From assembly GCA_958496175.1 (NCBI GenBank), contig OY292278.1, positions 22,196,001 through 22,260,000 on the forward strand: a stretch of 64,000 nucleotides of DNA, read 5' to 3'. The notes below the pieces were generated by a model. It saw only the letters and a program-made list of their open reading frames with translations, was not told the origin of the DNA and made no database searches. Below, piece by piece: positions 45,720 to 57,049 of the stretch. Every line of letters begins with the position of its first letter. Position 1 is the first letter of the stretch. The position numbers and the translations under genes are program-made. The DNA comes from Sisyra terminalis. Lineage: Eukaryota; Arthropoda; Insecta; Neuroptera; Sisyridae.

Positions 45720-46910
45720 TTGAGCCACATTTTATTTCTAAGTCGGATTTTTTTTGTTTTCATTTAATTAGGGAAGAAAGTACAAACAAAAGCTATATAC
45801 AATCGCACTTATGCAATATTAAATTTAAGAAAATATTTAAAAAAATAATAGACACTACGGTGTTGCTCAATGAAAATGAAGACATAATTGACCAATGACC
45901 ACATTGTATTAGTACTTATTCCGAAGTAATTATAGTATAAAACTGTGGTAGACTATAAGTACTAAGTATAATATATTTAGCCATTGTATTTTGATCTAAA
46001 TAATTACCTTCCATACCGGTTGCAATTTCCATAAATTTTAGAATTTTATAAACATAATTGTAAATAAGCCGAAGATTGAATTTATCGAGATCCACAGATC
46101 TACCGCTCTGCTCTTTACATTATTTGCTTCAATAATAATTTTAAAAATGTTTTCCAAATAATATCAATAGCAGAAAATCGAAACCAGTGATTATGATCGT
46201 TAAATATGGTTATAATTTTCTATTGATTTGGAAAAATTTGCATTGCAAAGTGTGTATGAATCAAAAATATAAATAAATTGACCAGAGAATTACAAAGTGA
46301 TAATTGCAGAAACATGTTTAATGCACTTTAAATACTAATATCTATTTAAAGATCACCACCTGGACCAACCTGGATTGACCTGGATTATAAGAAAAATCAA
46401 ATAAAATAGAATGTTTTATATTTAAATTAGGAATAATAATTGTATTTTAATGTTGGCAACATTAAAAAAATTAGGATATAAAAAAATCATCTTGGAAACT
46501 AAGACATTCAACCTTGGTTGTATTATATATTGACATAACAAAAAGTATAAAATTGTGAGGGTAGTTACCGAAAATTGTTAAAGTAAAAATTTGATAAGAT
46601 ATTTGGTAAAACGTAAAAGTATTTCAATTTTGTTTAGCAGATAATTGTTGTTACATATTGTATTAATGTATATTCGATACAATTGTATAAAACTAGTACC
46701 TTACGCTAGTAAATTACGTAAAACAATACTATCCTGTCAATATTGGACGTAAATACCTTATTTAGTACCTTTTAAACTTGTCCCAAAATACAGATTTTAG
46801 AACGCACAATTCTAAAGGGTTGTTAAGTGTAATAATAAATGGCGTAGGGAAGAAACGTATTTAAACAAGGCGAAACTATAAAAATTGTGCATCCGTAGAA
46901 TTTTAGGGTT
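45720..46910. other. Intergenic DNA, 3' flank of paralogue 1
   Basis: AT-rich with no gene. The 3' UTR of the next gene should lie at the right end; no clear polyadenylation signal close to the stop was identified. Confidence 0.4.
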
Positions 46911-46916
46911 TCTTAT

Positions 46917-48176
46917 TTATAAGTACACATAAATGTAGTAATATGTAATAACGGTTGTGTAATGAAAAACTTGAATACTTTGAATGGGGCCGACACTAGC
47001 GAAAACATTATTAATTAGAAAATTATCAACTGCCATACCATTCACCGTAATTGTTACGTCATTAAACATTTCTACTCTTCGAGCCGCTGGAATTTGATTG
47101 GGAGGAATAAAGTTGCCAGGACCCCCAAACATTGAAGATTGTTGAAAGGATTGTGATCCGATGGATCCGATGACGAATGGTGGATAGTAACCGTTTTGCG
47201 GAGGTACATTGAAAGTTGGTGATGGTCCATCAAAGTAGTTAGCCGAATTCAATCCATAATGAGCAAACGGAAATTCAGATGGATTTGGTGGAAATAGATA
47301 GTTGTAGAATTGATAATCCTGTTCGAGAGTTGAATTTTCGGAAAATGCCCGTGCAGTTGGAATAGGCGTATAAAGTATGTTTCCGATTGGAGCTTGAAGT
47401 CCTGAAGGGCCTCCTGGGCCTGTTGTTCTAAAAGATGGACGTGGATTTTCCTGCGTTGGATTAGCCATTTCTAGAAACAAAATATTGATTTCTTGACTTT
47501 AGTATCGGAAATATTTTGGGCACCTCAAATAGTTCCGGAATTCGTGTCCCTTTTAGCATCATCAATAACTGGAAACGTTGCATTTTTTACTTTCTTTTTA
47601 ATAAAATTCGCGAATAAATCGAGCCATAAAGAAAATTTAGCCACAAAAGAAAAAAAAATATACAATGCCAGAATTGAATTACCAAAAAAAAAATCCCAAT
47701 TGAATAAAAAACAACCTGAAAGGAACATGAGCCGAATATATTTGTAGACCGAAAACCAAAATGGCGATAATATTGAGAACAATCATTGATTTTTTCATAA
47801 AATTTTTGCATTTACTAGCCTCATATTTGCTTCGCAAAGATAGTCTTTAAGTCAATGAAATTTACAGTTATGATACCAAATTAAATAAATTATATACTTT
47901 AGATCACCACTTACGATTTCGTAAATATCTCAAACGACGCCGAAGATCATGAAGCATTGATAAAGCCACGAAATTATTTTCGAGTTGATTGATAAGCTCC
48001 AAAACTAATGCTCTTGTGGATGAAAGTTCTTCTGGACTATCTGCAGCATTATTTCCATCAGCTTCTTCAACCTCTACGACAATATACTCATCCTCGTTTT
48101 CCATAAGAGAATTATCCTGATTTGAAAACTGATCCTCGTCATTAGAGCGGTTTTCGTCGTTATTTCTGGAAGCCAT
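46917..48176 (-). CDS. Paralogue 1: acidic low-complexity protein with C-terminal half-RRM, 271 aa
   Basis: Exons 48,176-47,915 and 47,470-46,917 (phase 1 intron, donor C|GTAAGT, acceptor TTTCTAG). I chose the ATG at 48,176 because the in-frame sequence upstream has no ATG and because it lines up with paralogue 2 (MASRNNDENRSNDE against MDFDKIDENHSNDE). Residues 1-50 are Asn/Asp/Glu-rich and include YIVVEVEE at 31-38, like a SUMO-interaction motif. Residues 53-87 are likely helical and basic at the end (LRRRLRYLRN). The middle is rich in Pro, Gly, Asn, Phe and Tyr, like prion-type disordered regions. Residues 220-271 (FNDVTITVNGMAVDNFLINN and on to YYYIYVYL) resemble RRM beta1-alpha1-beta2-beta3, then stop. 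I do not recognise the family by name. Two tandem relatives lie downstream in coordinates. Confidence 0.8.
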
Positions 48177-48227
48177 GCTGTTAAATGATGAATACTTGCT
48201 GAGCGTTCTATACTGTGCACTAGTCAC

Positions 48228-48290
48228 AATGGCGGCTTACAGTGGTCTACAATGGCGTCTTTTTGATGGCGGATGTGACGTAGATCTTCG
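48228..48290 (-). promoter_or_regulatory. Conserved promoter block of paralogue 1 (CRE-like + YY1-like)
   Basis: Plus-strand ATGGCG at 48,252, ATGGCGG at 48,266 and TGACGT at 48,276, plus another ATGGCGG near 48,229. The same order and near-identical core (gatggcggangtgacgt) occurs upstream of the other two paralogues. The ATGGC cores match YY1/Pleiohomeotic sites and TGACGT matches a CREB/ATF half site. Confidence 0.7.
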
Positions 48291-48458
48291 TGGAAATTGA
48301 TTGGTTGTTAATAATAATAATTCTTAATATATTTCACTGATCAAATTTAAAGTTTTATTAATTAAAATTAATTTATTTTTCACTTTTTGTGATATTTTTA
48401 CTGAATATTATACTTTTACAAAAGCACTGACAAAAAAAGTTCATGAATTAGTAGTTAA

Positions 48459-48515
48459 GACTCTTTTTGATTTCAGTAGTATGATCACAATATATGACCA
48501 GTACTTTTGGTCAGA
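48459..48515. promoter_or_regulatory. Second conserved upstream block, paralogue 1
   Basis: ctctttttgatttcag followed by an ATG (here tagtatgatcacaatat) also occurs at 56,497 and 62,868, always ~175-190 bp beyond the CRE-like site. On the plus strand it looks like a 3' splice site plus a tiny ORF. Function unknown. Confidence 0.5.
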
Positions 48516-48597
48516 AAATGTACAGAGTGGTCCGATTAAAACGGTTATAATAGTGCTATATTTTTGTAGTCAAATTTATAATGAAATTTTTCTATTG

Positions 48598-48795
48598 AGT
48601 CATTACTAGTAGATACCCGTAAAAAAGTCAACATGACGCAACTGACAAATGACAAGAATTGACAAATGAACGAAACAAATTACAACAATCAGTAAGGTAA
48701 AATTTGAGATAATGGTTAATAAATTTGATTTTCACTCACAAGTATGTGTTTATATTCTTTGTTCTTTGTCTTTGCCAATGTACATACGTTTGTCT
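48598..48795 (+). repeat. Duplicated segment X, copy 1
   Basis: tactagtagatacccgtaaa, aactgacaaatgacaa, then tcactcacaagtatgtgttt align in order and orientation with 53,932-54,122 at roughly three quarters identity. It lies just beyond the promoter of paralogue 1, while its partner lies downstream of paralogue 2. Confidence 0.75.
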
Positions 48796-48799
48796 AATA

Positions 48800-49900
48800 T
48801 TAAATTGATCCCCCCCATTTTTTTGGTAGAACAACGGTTGTTTTTACTTCATTATAAGTTTATATATTTTTTATATTCGTATTTATTTAGAGTCACATCA
48901 ACTGGATTAATATTTAGCGACTTGTTCGTGGAATATAGTGCATTCAGATATCATCCTTGTTAGTAGTTTTAGAATAGCATTCCAGAGGCCATATTTGTCT
49001 CTCAGTAAAGAGAGATAGAAAGGAAAAATTGAAGTAAAAATATGAAAAAGACTTGAAATAGGAGTTTACTTTTGTTTTCACTAGTTAAAGTATATAGTAT
49101 GAAGTATATGGTTATATAGTTTTGTAACTACTGGACTTATTTGATACTTTGTTACCTAATCTATACCATACACGTGATATATGCGACTAAAAAAAATTAC
49201 CAAGATACCTGCTATCAGTTGCTTTTTTTATCATTTTACAATGAATTTTTACATCTTCTTTTAAGGGAACGTACCGGTTGATAGTCAAATGCAACCATCA
49301 ACTGTTATTTCAAATTTATCTCAATCGAAAGTTATCTGTAAATATACTGGATCATGATTTCAAGTTCTTTATCTTCCGTACATTCTTTGGACTTCTTCAG
49401 TTTTTCCTTCGATCCTTTCCTGTATTAGTTTATATCCTGTTGTAGGAGCATGAGGGCAATTTTAATTATTACTTGAGCTATTCGAAAGATTCGATGAATT
49501 CAATGGTTTTCCTAGATTTCAAAAGTCTGTAATTAGTTGATCACGGTAGCTGGATATAGCTGGATTTAATACTTTAGATGACTTGAGATTTACCCGTACT
49601 GGAAACTTGTCAATACTAAAAAACCGATGAAAATTTGTTCATAGTGAATGTGGAGTGTAATTCTGAAAACATGGGTAAGATAGCTAGATTTTCTCATGAT
49701 TTTTTTTAAAACTTTGATAATAGTTGGAAGAATTGATTTGAAAAATTGATTGATTCATTGATATCCAGTCAATAAAATCAGGAATAAATGTTAATTTATT
49801 AAAAAAAAATATTTCTATTTAGACCGCTTTACCCTAAACAAATAAGCATATCTTATACCATTATAATTTCCTCAGTTTTTCAATCACGAAAAATACACTT
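48800..49900. other. Intergenic DNA, possible LINE debris
   Basis: Bases 49,370-49,450 read on the minus strand like a broken LINE tail (LIQERIEGKTEEVQRMYGR), but too short to call. Otherwise AT-rich. Confidence 0.35.
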
Positions 49901-49901
49901 A

Positions 49902-50064
49902 TCCTACTGGTGGCCGAGTGGTCATGGTGACCGCTCCCAAACTAGTAGCTGTTGGGTTCAAATCTCGTTTCGAGTAAATTTTCGATATTTCTTGATTTAC
50001 GGATTTTTTTTAACACTAGAGTTGCTAAAAACCTTGGTAGTATAAAGTGACGATAAAAAAAAAC
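49902..50064 (+). repeat. tRNA-derived SINE, copy 5
   Basis: Head cctactggtggccgagtggt, B-box region gggttcaaatc, body tttcgagtaaattttcgata and tail taaagtgacgataaa plus A-run. It is the best preserved A box in the window. Confidence 0.88.
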
Positions 50065-50870
50065 TTAATCTTATAAACCAAGGTATTAGTATAAGATTAC
50101 GATACCAAAAATATTTCTTAATAATTTTGCTAACAAAAAGTATGTAACATTCACATTGTTTTAACATTTAACATTGGTTCACCTATTTGCTTAACAAAGA
50201 GTTATTTCAATTCTTTTCCATCATTTCTTCAATTAAATATTATAGAGCAAACAAAAATTTATTAAATAACAACAAAAACAATTTCTAGGCGAAAAAGAGG
50301 TAAGAGAGACTATGCCATATTTTTCCTTGAAAATTTGATGTAGGACCACTGGTTTTCATTTGCCTATTTATCAGAGACAGCCTGTATAAGTTAATGTATA
50401 TTATAAGAGTTTAGAGTGTATATTATAACGTTTATTTACACTGTTGAATAAAGATAATATTACATGTATGTATGTAGATGTTCGTGGACAAAAAAATATT
50501 TTTGGTGATTGATTTACAATAATAATTTTGAATGTTTTCGTACATAAATCAAAAATATTTTTTGTCCTTCAATAAATATGTTTTATGGGGTTTTAGGATC
50601 ATGCTAGGATTATTGCTCCTTTCAATGCATTTTAATATATCGTTATTTATTTATTGTATCATTGTCTATTTACAAATTACATGTTTATATGTGTTTATTT
50701 ATTTTAGTGACCAAAGTCCAGTGAACCTTATGGCTTTTACGCATCAAATAATCGAAACAAGAGAAATCTATTTAATACAAAAAGATCTTTTTGTTTGCGA
50801 GTTTTTAAAACCATTTAAAAAAATTATTAATAATTTTAAAACAAGAGTTTTTGGATTAGTTCAAAGATAA
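50065..50870. other. Intergenic DNA
   Basis: AT-rich. A 112-codon frame at 50,532-50,870 has the hydrophobic, Ile/Tyr/Phe-rich composition expected of chance frames in AT-rich DNA and no known domain. Confidence 0.45.
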
Positions 50871-51172
50871 GGGTTACCAACTTTAAATTACAGAAAATCC
50901 GGAGATCAAATAACTAAATCCGGAGAGTTACATTCAATAAAAAAGTAGATTTAAAAAGAAATTCTGAAAAACTAAGCAATAATTCAAAATATTAACTTTC
51001 ACAAGTATATACTTTTTTGACTATACAATCATTTGTTATCACAGGAGATTAGTGAAGAAACTTGTTTGTTATTAAAGTTGAAAAGCGTGGAAATTGGTTT
51101 TTGTAAACTAGAATTCAAAAAAATATTTGATATTTTGGAGGTTTCGGGCTAAAACTGGAAAGTTGGTAACCC
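50871..51172. mobile_element. MITE with gggttaccaact termini, copy 2
   Basis: Same ends and internal aatccggaga motifs as 41,950-42,285. Identity is high over the left ~120 bp and lower to the right, where aaaactggaaagttggtaac closes the element. Confidence 0.82.
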
Positions 51173-52288
51173 TATCCGGGGTGCTTTAACCAGTGTTACC
51201 AATAATTTCTTTTTCCATTACCTGTTGGAGTTCGTTAAAATACCCGAATTTACTCGAACGTATAAAAAGAAGCGCCAAATTCAAATTAAAAAAAAAAAAA
51301 CAAATATTTATCAATTCTTTAACGTTCGATAGACTCACTTATCATTAGATATAACCAATAATAAACGAGTAAAATTTATAAGCTGAGATTTTAAACTAAA
51401 TTTAAAACAGGAGTAAAGTAATAGAGAATTATTGGTTGTACCCAAAAATTCCTCATGATTGAAACACCTATTGTCCCACTGTCTTATCCGCAAAAGATAA
51501 ATTTACCATTATCTATCGTTATGGATCATGTTTAGTATCTGAAGATTTGGATGCTGGGATGCTCTCGGAGAAGTTCCCATAATTTGAGTTTATAAACTCT
51601 TAGCATAATTTAATATACATTTCAGGAAATAACTTAACAATTTATTAGTCAACCATTTTTTGATTATTATTAAAGATAAAAATTAAGTTAGCACAGAGTA
51701 CATACATGCATTAAAATCATAAAAATAGAAATCGATTATAGTAATCTAGGGGATCTTATTGATCTTTTTAGAGGAAACCAATTTTTCATTTGGGAAAAAG
51801 AAAAAAGCTTTTCTTCAAAATTATTTTACCAAAATTTAATGATTTTTCAATTTTTTCTGTTTTGGTTTATAATATTATGTTTATCTATCATTTTCTATAC
51901 TTCTATTCTTCATCTTCTTTCATGAGCCATGATCAGTCTCCTTGACATTGGCAATCACTATAGCATGGACATCTCTATCTCCTACCATTTGCATTAATTG
52001 CCCCATTAATAGTACGGCTATCGATTCCTGAATATATAGTAACCAAAGTTGCAGTTATTTTTTGGTTTCTGGCGTCCCTTTATCTTACATTTCATGATAA
52101 TTTGGCACACTTAGGTAAGGCTTTACTTCTCTCAGTAAATTATTCGGCTGGGATTTTCATGATGAGATTAATTGTGCCTCAATTCTGCAGTCTTACGGTT
52201 TATTGTATTTCCGGGGACTCTATTTTACTTAGCTGAAACCAAATAGCTGGGTAAACTCCAGAGATCTAGTACTAGGTGTTTTTCGACT
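51173..52288. other. Intergenic DNA with possible RTE tail
   Basis: Bases 51,895-52,025 read on the minus strand with an IVIANVKE-like phrase recalling the end of RTE LINE polymerases. Too short for a firm call. Confidence 0.35.
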
Positions 52289-52527
52289 ATAGTAAACTCT
52301 CGATTATCCGAGTGCGGATTATCCATACATGATTTTGTAAATATTCGAGGCGGAATCATAAATATTTAATAATAACCATTAAGCATTTTAAAACGATTAT
52401 CGACCTTAGAAATGTGTAATATATATTGCATTTTAGAAATAAATAATTATAGTTAGGATTATCCGTGTTTTTCGATAATCCGTGCCACCTCTCTCCAATA
52501 TTAGTCCGGATAATCGGGAGTTTACTG
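52289..52527. mobile_element. Pogo-type MITE
   Basis: Ends TAGTAAACTCTCGATTATCCG (left, first base changed from C) and CGGATAATCGGGAGTTTACTG (right) are inverted copies, flanked by TA at 52,287-52,288 and 52,528-52,529. A second inner pair, gcggattatcc and ggattatccgtg / cgataatccg, is also present. These termini match pogo/Tigger elements. The interior is AT-rich and non-coding. Confidence 0.85.
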
Positions 52528-52544
52528 TATTTCGGTTTCAGGGT

Positions 52545-52870
52545 TTGTTATCCTTAGTTGTGTCCATGATTTCATTCATTCCGATCGCTGAATTCCCATA
52601 GAACATGAGAAACGGTTTTATCCTCTGCCTGGCAAAATCTGCATGTTGGGTCCCCAAACGTACTCCTTGGTATGCAGATGTTTCTTAATTTCACAGTAAC
52701 CGGTTATAGTTTTGGGACAGTATAGGAACAGGAATAGCTTTTCCCTCATCTTCTTACTGTTTTTTTTGTCCAGTGATGATCTTCCATGTTGAGCCCTGAT
52801 TTTTATAATTCCATTCCTTGATGTCTTGAAACCATTCTTTCCCTCGCCATGAAGATCAAAGTACAGTTGA
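52545..52870 (-). pseudogene. R1/Jockey-like LINE pol remnant (RNase H end)
   Basis: Minus-strand frames give KTITGYCEIKKHLHT, then after a frameshift CRFCQAEDKTVSHVLWEF. These are the LTGHC.L.KHLH..G and CRFC.EEDETxxHVLCEC signatures. It is the same element type as 5480-6000 but a different copy. Clearly broken. Confidence 0.75.
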
Positions 52871-53930
52871 TAACTTAAATATATAACGGATTAAGGATAA
52901 GGCATAAATAATAACGTTGAAGAAAATTCTATACCTATAAGGATTTTAATAAGGATAAAATCCAAATCGCTGCAATTAGTTGGTTCAAAAACTGTTCCCC
53001 TCACAAAAGTTAATAATTTTATTGCATTAATTAATTGGACTAAAAAAAATATTTCCCGGATTAATAAGGATATTGTTAAAAAAATATGTACAATTTATTT
53101 TTTATGAATCCGGCTTTATTTGAAAATAGTACGTGAATACATTTATATTTTACAAAAAATTATAAACTTTTCTTAATAAAATACAGCTACTGTACGATAA
53201 ACTGATGATATAATGATTTATAGTTTTACATAAAAATCTATTGATAATCTGATATGTCTATTGAAATATTTTATAGATATAAGTATAGGATAGATATAGG
53301 AACAAATTTTTTTTGTTCTGTTTTTTTTGTTTCTTTTTTTATTTCTTTTTTTTATATTTATTTTTTTTATATTTTTTTAATACATTGGTATAACTATGGG
53401 ATCAGCCAAGAAAAATCACTAGTATTGCGATGTATACTGTTTACTTCATTCCTCTGGCTAAAATCTCAAACTCTACCAATGTACAAGATAATACTATATT
53501 CAATACTATGCGATAAATATAATACGATAATAATTAAGTATCAAATAAATTTATGGAATAGTGTTAAGCAATATGCATGATAAACTTATTCTATTTTTTT
53601 TTAGTTTTATGGAGTAAAAAAGGATTATCTGAAGTACCTATTATATATAAGGGTGTTTTAATTACCTTCTATCTAATCCTTTTAAACATCCCTTAAGCCG
53701 AACCACCCCCGATACTCAGTGAAAAAAATTCTTTACGTTTGTATTAAACAAGGGCGTAGCCATAATCAGCAGATTAGGGTGGTTAAAACTGGCTTATGGA
53801 ATTAAGAAAGAAACTGAAAAATTATTTAAAACATAAGCAAGTAAGTTTAAAATGTTTAAGTAAGAAACTAAGTTTTAAAAAAGAAGAAGTAAAACGCGTA
53901 ACTTTAGGCAACTTTAAGTATTATTTCACT
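52870..53930. other. Intergenic DNA, weakly related to 57.95-58.4 kb
   Basis: Short phrases (ttatttgaaaatagtacgtg / ttatttaaaataaaagtaca; aactctaccaatgtacaaga / agctctactaatggacaaaa) recur in order at 57,960-58,340, hinting at an old larger duplication. The T-rich 108-codon frame at 53,254-53,580 is not convincing. Confidence 0.4.
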
Positions 53931-53931
53931 A

Positions 53932-54122
53932 CTAGTAGCTACCCGTGAAATATTCACAGTCGACACTGATTCAACTGACAAATGGCAAAAATTGACAACT
54001 GAATGAAATCAAAGTGTCAATTGAAACAAATGACAACAATAGTTAGTTAAAATTCGAGACAATAATTGTTATATTTGGTTGTCACTCACACCTAAGTGTT
54101 TATATTCTTTACCGACATTTGC
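53932..54122 (+). repeat. Duplicated segment X, copy 2
   Basis: tactagtagctacccgtgaa, aactgacaaatggcaa and tcactcacacctaagtgttt match 48,598-48,790. No paralogue coding remnant was found immediately next to it on the side where a gene would lie. Confidence 0.75.
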
Positions 54123-54449
54123 CAATTATTATATTAACATACTTACTCCAGAAAAATAAAAGATAATATCGGTTGTGATACACATATAAAATAGACGATT
54201 GATACCTAGGTCATACATGATAATATTTTTTGTATGGACCGATATTAATCGTTGATTTATAAAAATTTCATGATTTTTTATTTAAAATAATTGTGGACAT
54301 AAAAGAAAAAATGGATATAAAAAAAGTCATGTTATCTTAAATTAATGATAAGTGGCGTTTGAAAAAAAAAAGATCATTTTTCAACCCCATAGTGTTAAAA
54401 GATTTTTCAGTTGATATTAGCATAATTTTTTTAATAGGTATTACAACTT

Positions 54450-54745
54450 AGGGGCCATCCATGAATTACGTTACACGTACAGGGGGAAGGGAAGTCAACA
54501 AATTGTTACTTCGTGGAGCAAAGGCCAGGGGAGAGGTCAAAAGCTTTTTTGACGTCACATGTGAACATTTAAACTATTAGTCTGTTTTCCTTTATCTATT
54601 TCTAATTATAAAATTAAATTATGTATGATGTCACACCAAAAGGAAATAATTTTTAAAAATGTAACCACCTGTGATAAAGACGAAGGGTAGTTGTGGGGAG
54701 TTACAAATCGTAAACTTTGTGTGACGTAATTTATGAATGGTACCT
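54450..54745. mobile_element. MITE with catccatgaattacgttac ends
   Basis: Left ggggccatccatgaattacg and right (inverse) aggtaccattcataaattac then gtcacac form imperfect inverted ends of ~28 bp. The interior includes gagaggtcaaaagctttttt and tgtaaccacctgtg. Similar 'attacgtcacac' MITEs are common in insects. It lies 130 bp downstream of paralogue 2. Confidence 0.65.
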
Positions 54746-54874
54746 TGGTCTATTAGAACACCCTCAGTGGTCTAATTAACTTATACTATCGTAAAAATGA
54801 TAAAACTTTTCAAAAGCAACAAAAGTTTAATGTGTTTTTATTGAAAAATGTATTTTTTTTTTTGGGGTGTTGTG

Positions 54875-56217
54875 TTACTCATCCAGTGAAGGATGGACAT
54901 ATATGTAATGGTATTTAAATATGGTTGTCAAGTAGTTTACAATCTCGACACTTTCAATTTGGCCAATGTTGGCAAAAATATTATTAATTAGAAAGCCATC
55001 AATTGCTATCCCATCCACCCTTATTGTTACGTCATTCAAAATTACTTCTCTTGGCATCGTTGGTAAATGATTGGAAGCCGCTTGGTTGTCAATTTCGATC
55101 AATGGAAGTGGCGGATTGAGAATGTATGATTCGTCCAATACTGGTGCATTGACGATTTGTGGATGTCTGCTAATAGTTGGTTCCGATTCTTCAAACAGTG
55201 ATACACGAGGCAAGTTCGCAGGAGATCCACGAGGTCTTCCAAAACGAAGAGCGGGATAACGTGGCTGAAAAATGTCATTCTGGTCAACAGTTCGACGTAC
55301 TGGACGACTTTGAGCCATTTCACAAAATCCATAACAGCAATACGGCGTGTTTCTGCGGGTTCTGTAAATTGGCGTACGTGGAACAAATCTGAATCCAGAA
55401 ATATTGTTGGAAAAACTTTCAAATGAGTCCCCGGCAAATATAGAATTATTGAAATTATTAAATGTGCTGCTAAATGATCTGCCAAAAGAGCCTGGGCTTT
55501 GCCTTTCAGAAGCGGTTTCACTACTGTCGAATGAAATATTATCCATAGTTATAGAGTCTTCTAAATCGGATAGCGAAGATAAATTTGATAAATCGGAGTT
55601 ACTTCTTAGGCCAAGATCTTCTTCGTTGTCATCTGAATCACCTACAATCAAATAACAACATTAATTTATTTGATTAAACTTTACAGGAATTGCTACCGGT
55701 ATTACGGATTGAGGGTTCAATCTATATAATATAACAGATACTATATTCAATATTTTTTTTTTGCTTAGTTATTTACTGTCGCGTTGTAACTACTCATGTC
55801 TTTAGCGACTCTAGGTTTAGTAAAAATTCGTAAAATGAGAAATACAGAAAAATTGCCCGTTACGAGATTTAAAACCAATACTGGTTTTAGTACGGCCACT
55901 TTGACCCCTTGGCATAGTATGGTACCAATGTAAATGAAACACCGTTTTGTAGAAAATAGCTTACCTTCATTTGAACGAAGTCGAGGAACATTATAGTTTG
56001 AAGAAAATGTTAACATACGGCGAATTCGATGTGAGAACTCATGACGTGCTGGTCTTGCATATGAAGATTCTGAAGAACTCCCCGGTGAACATAATGTTGG
56101 GGATGAACCGGATGACCCGGGTGAACTAATACTGCTTTCACTATCGTTATCATCATCGTGGCTTGAAGATTTTTCTTCGTCATTAGAGTGGTTTTCATCG
56201 ATTTTGTCAAAGTCCAT
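54875..56217 (-). CDS. Paralogue 2: acidic Ser-rich protein with C-terminal half-RRM, 339 aa
   Basis: Exons 56,217-55,965 and 55,641-54,875, one phase 1 intron. Frame-preserving junction: NEG joins to DSDDNEEDLG. The ATG at 56,217 matches that of paralogue 1; the frame upstream has only TTG. The N-terminus is Asp/Glu/Ser-rich (NDEEKSSSHDDDNDSESS), followed by an SPGSSGSSP stretch and a basic patch (HRIRRML). The second exon begins with an acidic Ser-rich run and continues with Asn/Phe-rich disorder. Residues 282-339 carry the family segment (LNDVTIRVDGIAIDGFLINN, IGQIESVEIV, KYHYIYV), the clearest RRM-like copy: RNP2-like VTIRVDGI, helix FLINNIFANIG, strand IESVEIV and RNP1-like KYHYIYV. A polyadenylation signal (AATAAA, minus strand) lies at 54,842-54,837. 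The intron hosts a SINE. Nuclear RNA-related function is a guess. Confidence 0.82.
55766..55915 (-). repeat. tRNA-derived SINE, copy 6, inside paralogue 2 intron
   Basis: A diverged minus-strand copy: the tail (acgcgacagtaaataact on the minus strand) is at the low coordinate, and the head is degraded so that the A box is barely readable. It sits between donor 55,964 and acceptor 55,642. Confidence 0.78.
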
Positions 56218-56269
56218 TCTACTGGATAAAGAAAACTTTCGGAGCGATGTATTCTGAGTACTGGTCAAA

Positions 56270-56335
56270 CCTACAATGGCGTCAATATGATCTATAGGTA
56301 TACGTTATTGTGATGGCGGACGTGACGTAGGCATT
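56270..56335 (-). promoter_or_regulatory. Conserved promoter block of paralogue 2
   Basis: ATGGCG at 56,276, ATGGCGG at 56,313 and TGACGT at 56,323, in the same order as upstream of paralogues 1 and 3. The second pair is the strictly conserved core. Confidence 0.7.
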
Positions 56336-56494
56336 AATGTAGATTTAGCGTTTTATTTTTTAAATTTCAATTAATTCTTCGATTAAATTATAAAGTTAAA
56401 GAGTTATTATGTTAAAGAAACTAAATTTTTACCTTTTTATAATTTTCTCTTCGTTTAGTAGTCTTTTACAGGAGCACGAACAAAACGTGTTAAT

Positions 56495-56540
56495 GCCTCT
56501 TTTTGATTTCAGCAAAATGGCCGCAATGAATGACTAATAC
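56495..56540. promoter_or_regulatory. Second conserved upstream block, paralogue 2
   Basis: ctctttttgatttcag, then aaaatggccgcaatgaatg. On the plus strand the ATG opens a six-codon frame, MAAMND, then stop. Counterparts at 48,459 and 62,867. Confidence 0.5.
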
Positions 56541-56710
56541 TTCCGACTATCTACCGAGTGCCCCAAATAAGAATGGACTAAACCAGTGCTTCTCAAACTT
56601 TTTCTCACCGCGATCTTCTAAATCAGAAAAGCAAACCCAACGCTTCTTTTCCAAAAAAAATAGACTTTAGTAACTAACAATACTTCATTTATGTACCATC
56701 CGTCAAAACC

Positions 56711-56915
56711 GGGGGGCTAGAAATGAACTACTTTTTTTGTACCGAAAACGGTAGTACCGGATCTCTCACTACTAACGGTGGTGTCATTTTATCTTCCGTT
56801 GGTAGGAGAAACTAGCGGTTCGTTTCTCTGGAAGATAAAACGACACCAGCACTAGTAGAGAGAAATCTGGTACTACCATCTTCGATACAGAAAAATTGGT
56901 TCGTTTCGCCCCCCT
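56711..56915. mobile_element. Foldback element with ggggggctag ends
   Basis: Left ggggggctagaaatgaac ... gtagtaccggatctctcact ... ggtgtcattttatcttcc is mirrored by ggaagataaaacgacacc ... agagagaaatctggtactac ... gttcgtttcgcccccctag. Arms are ~90 bp, separated by ~25 bp. No coding sequence. Confidence 0.8.
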
Positions 56916-57049
56916 AGTTCGGCCAAAAAAACTACTATTCAACTATGATTAGCAACAAAACCTTACATGATGAACTTTTTTCATTGTTATTTCCATAATC
57001 AGGACAGAAGATACAATAAAAAACTTTTGTTATATTTAAAACAATTTAA

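Noticed and set aside
48177..48227. Upstream start of paralogue 1 at 48,227 (and the like at 56,268 and 62,645)
   Set aside because: These codons are GTG, TTG and GTG. The first in-frame ATGs at 48,176, 56,217 and 62,600 are the reasonable eukaryotic starts, and the first two line up between paralogues.
50532..50870. 112-codon open frame with hydrophobic product
   Set aside because: Composition (Ile, Leu, Tyr, Phe) is what AT-rich random DNA gives; no domain, no splice support.
53254..53580. 108-codon open frame
   Set aside because: Driven by a poly-T-rich stretch; no recognisable domain.
54875..54900. Possible hidden splice donor that would extend the half-RRM to a full RRM
   Set aside because: I looked after the YIYV strand in all three paralogues. 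No good GT donor is present and all three reach a stop within about ten codons.
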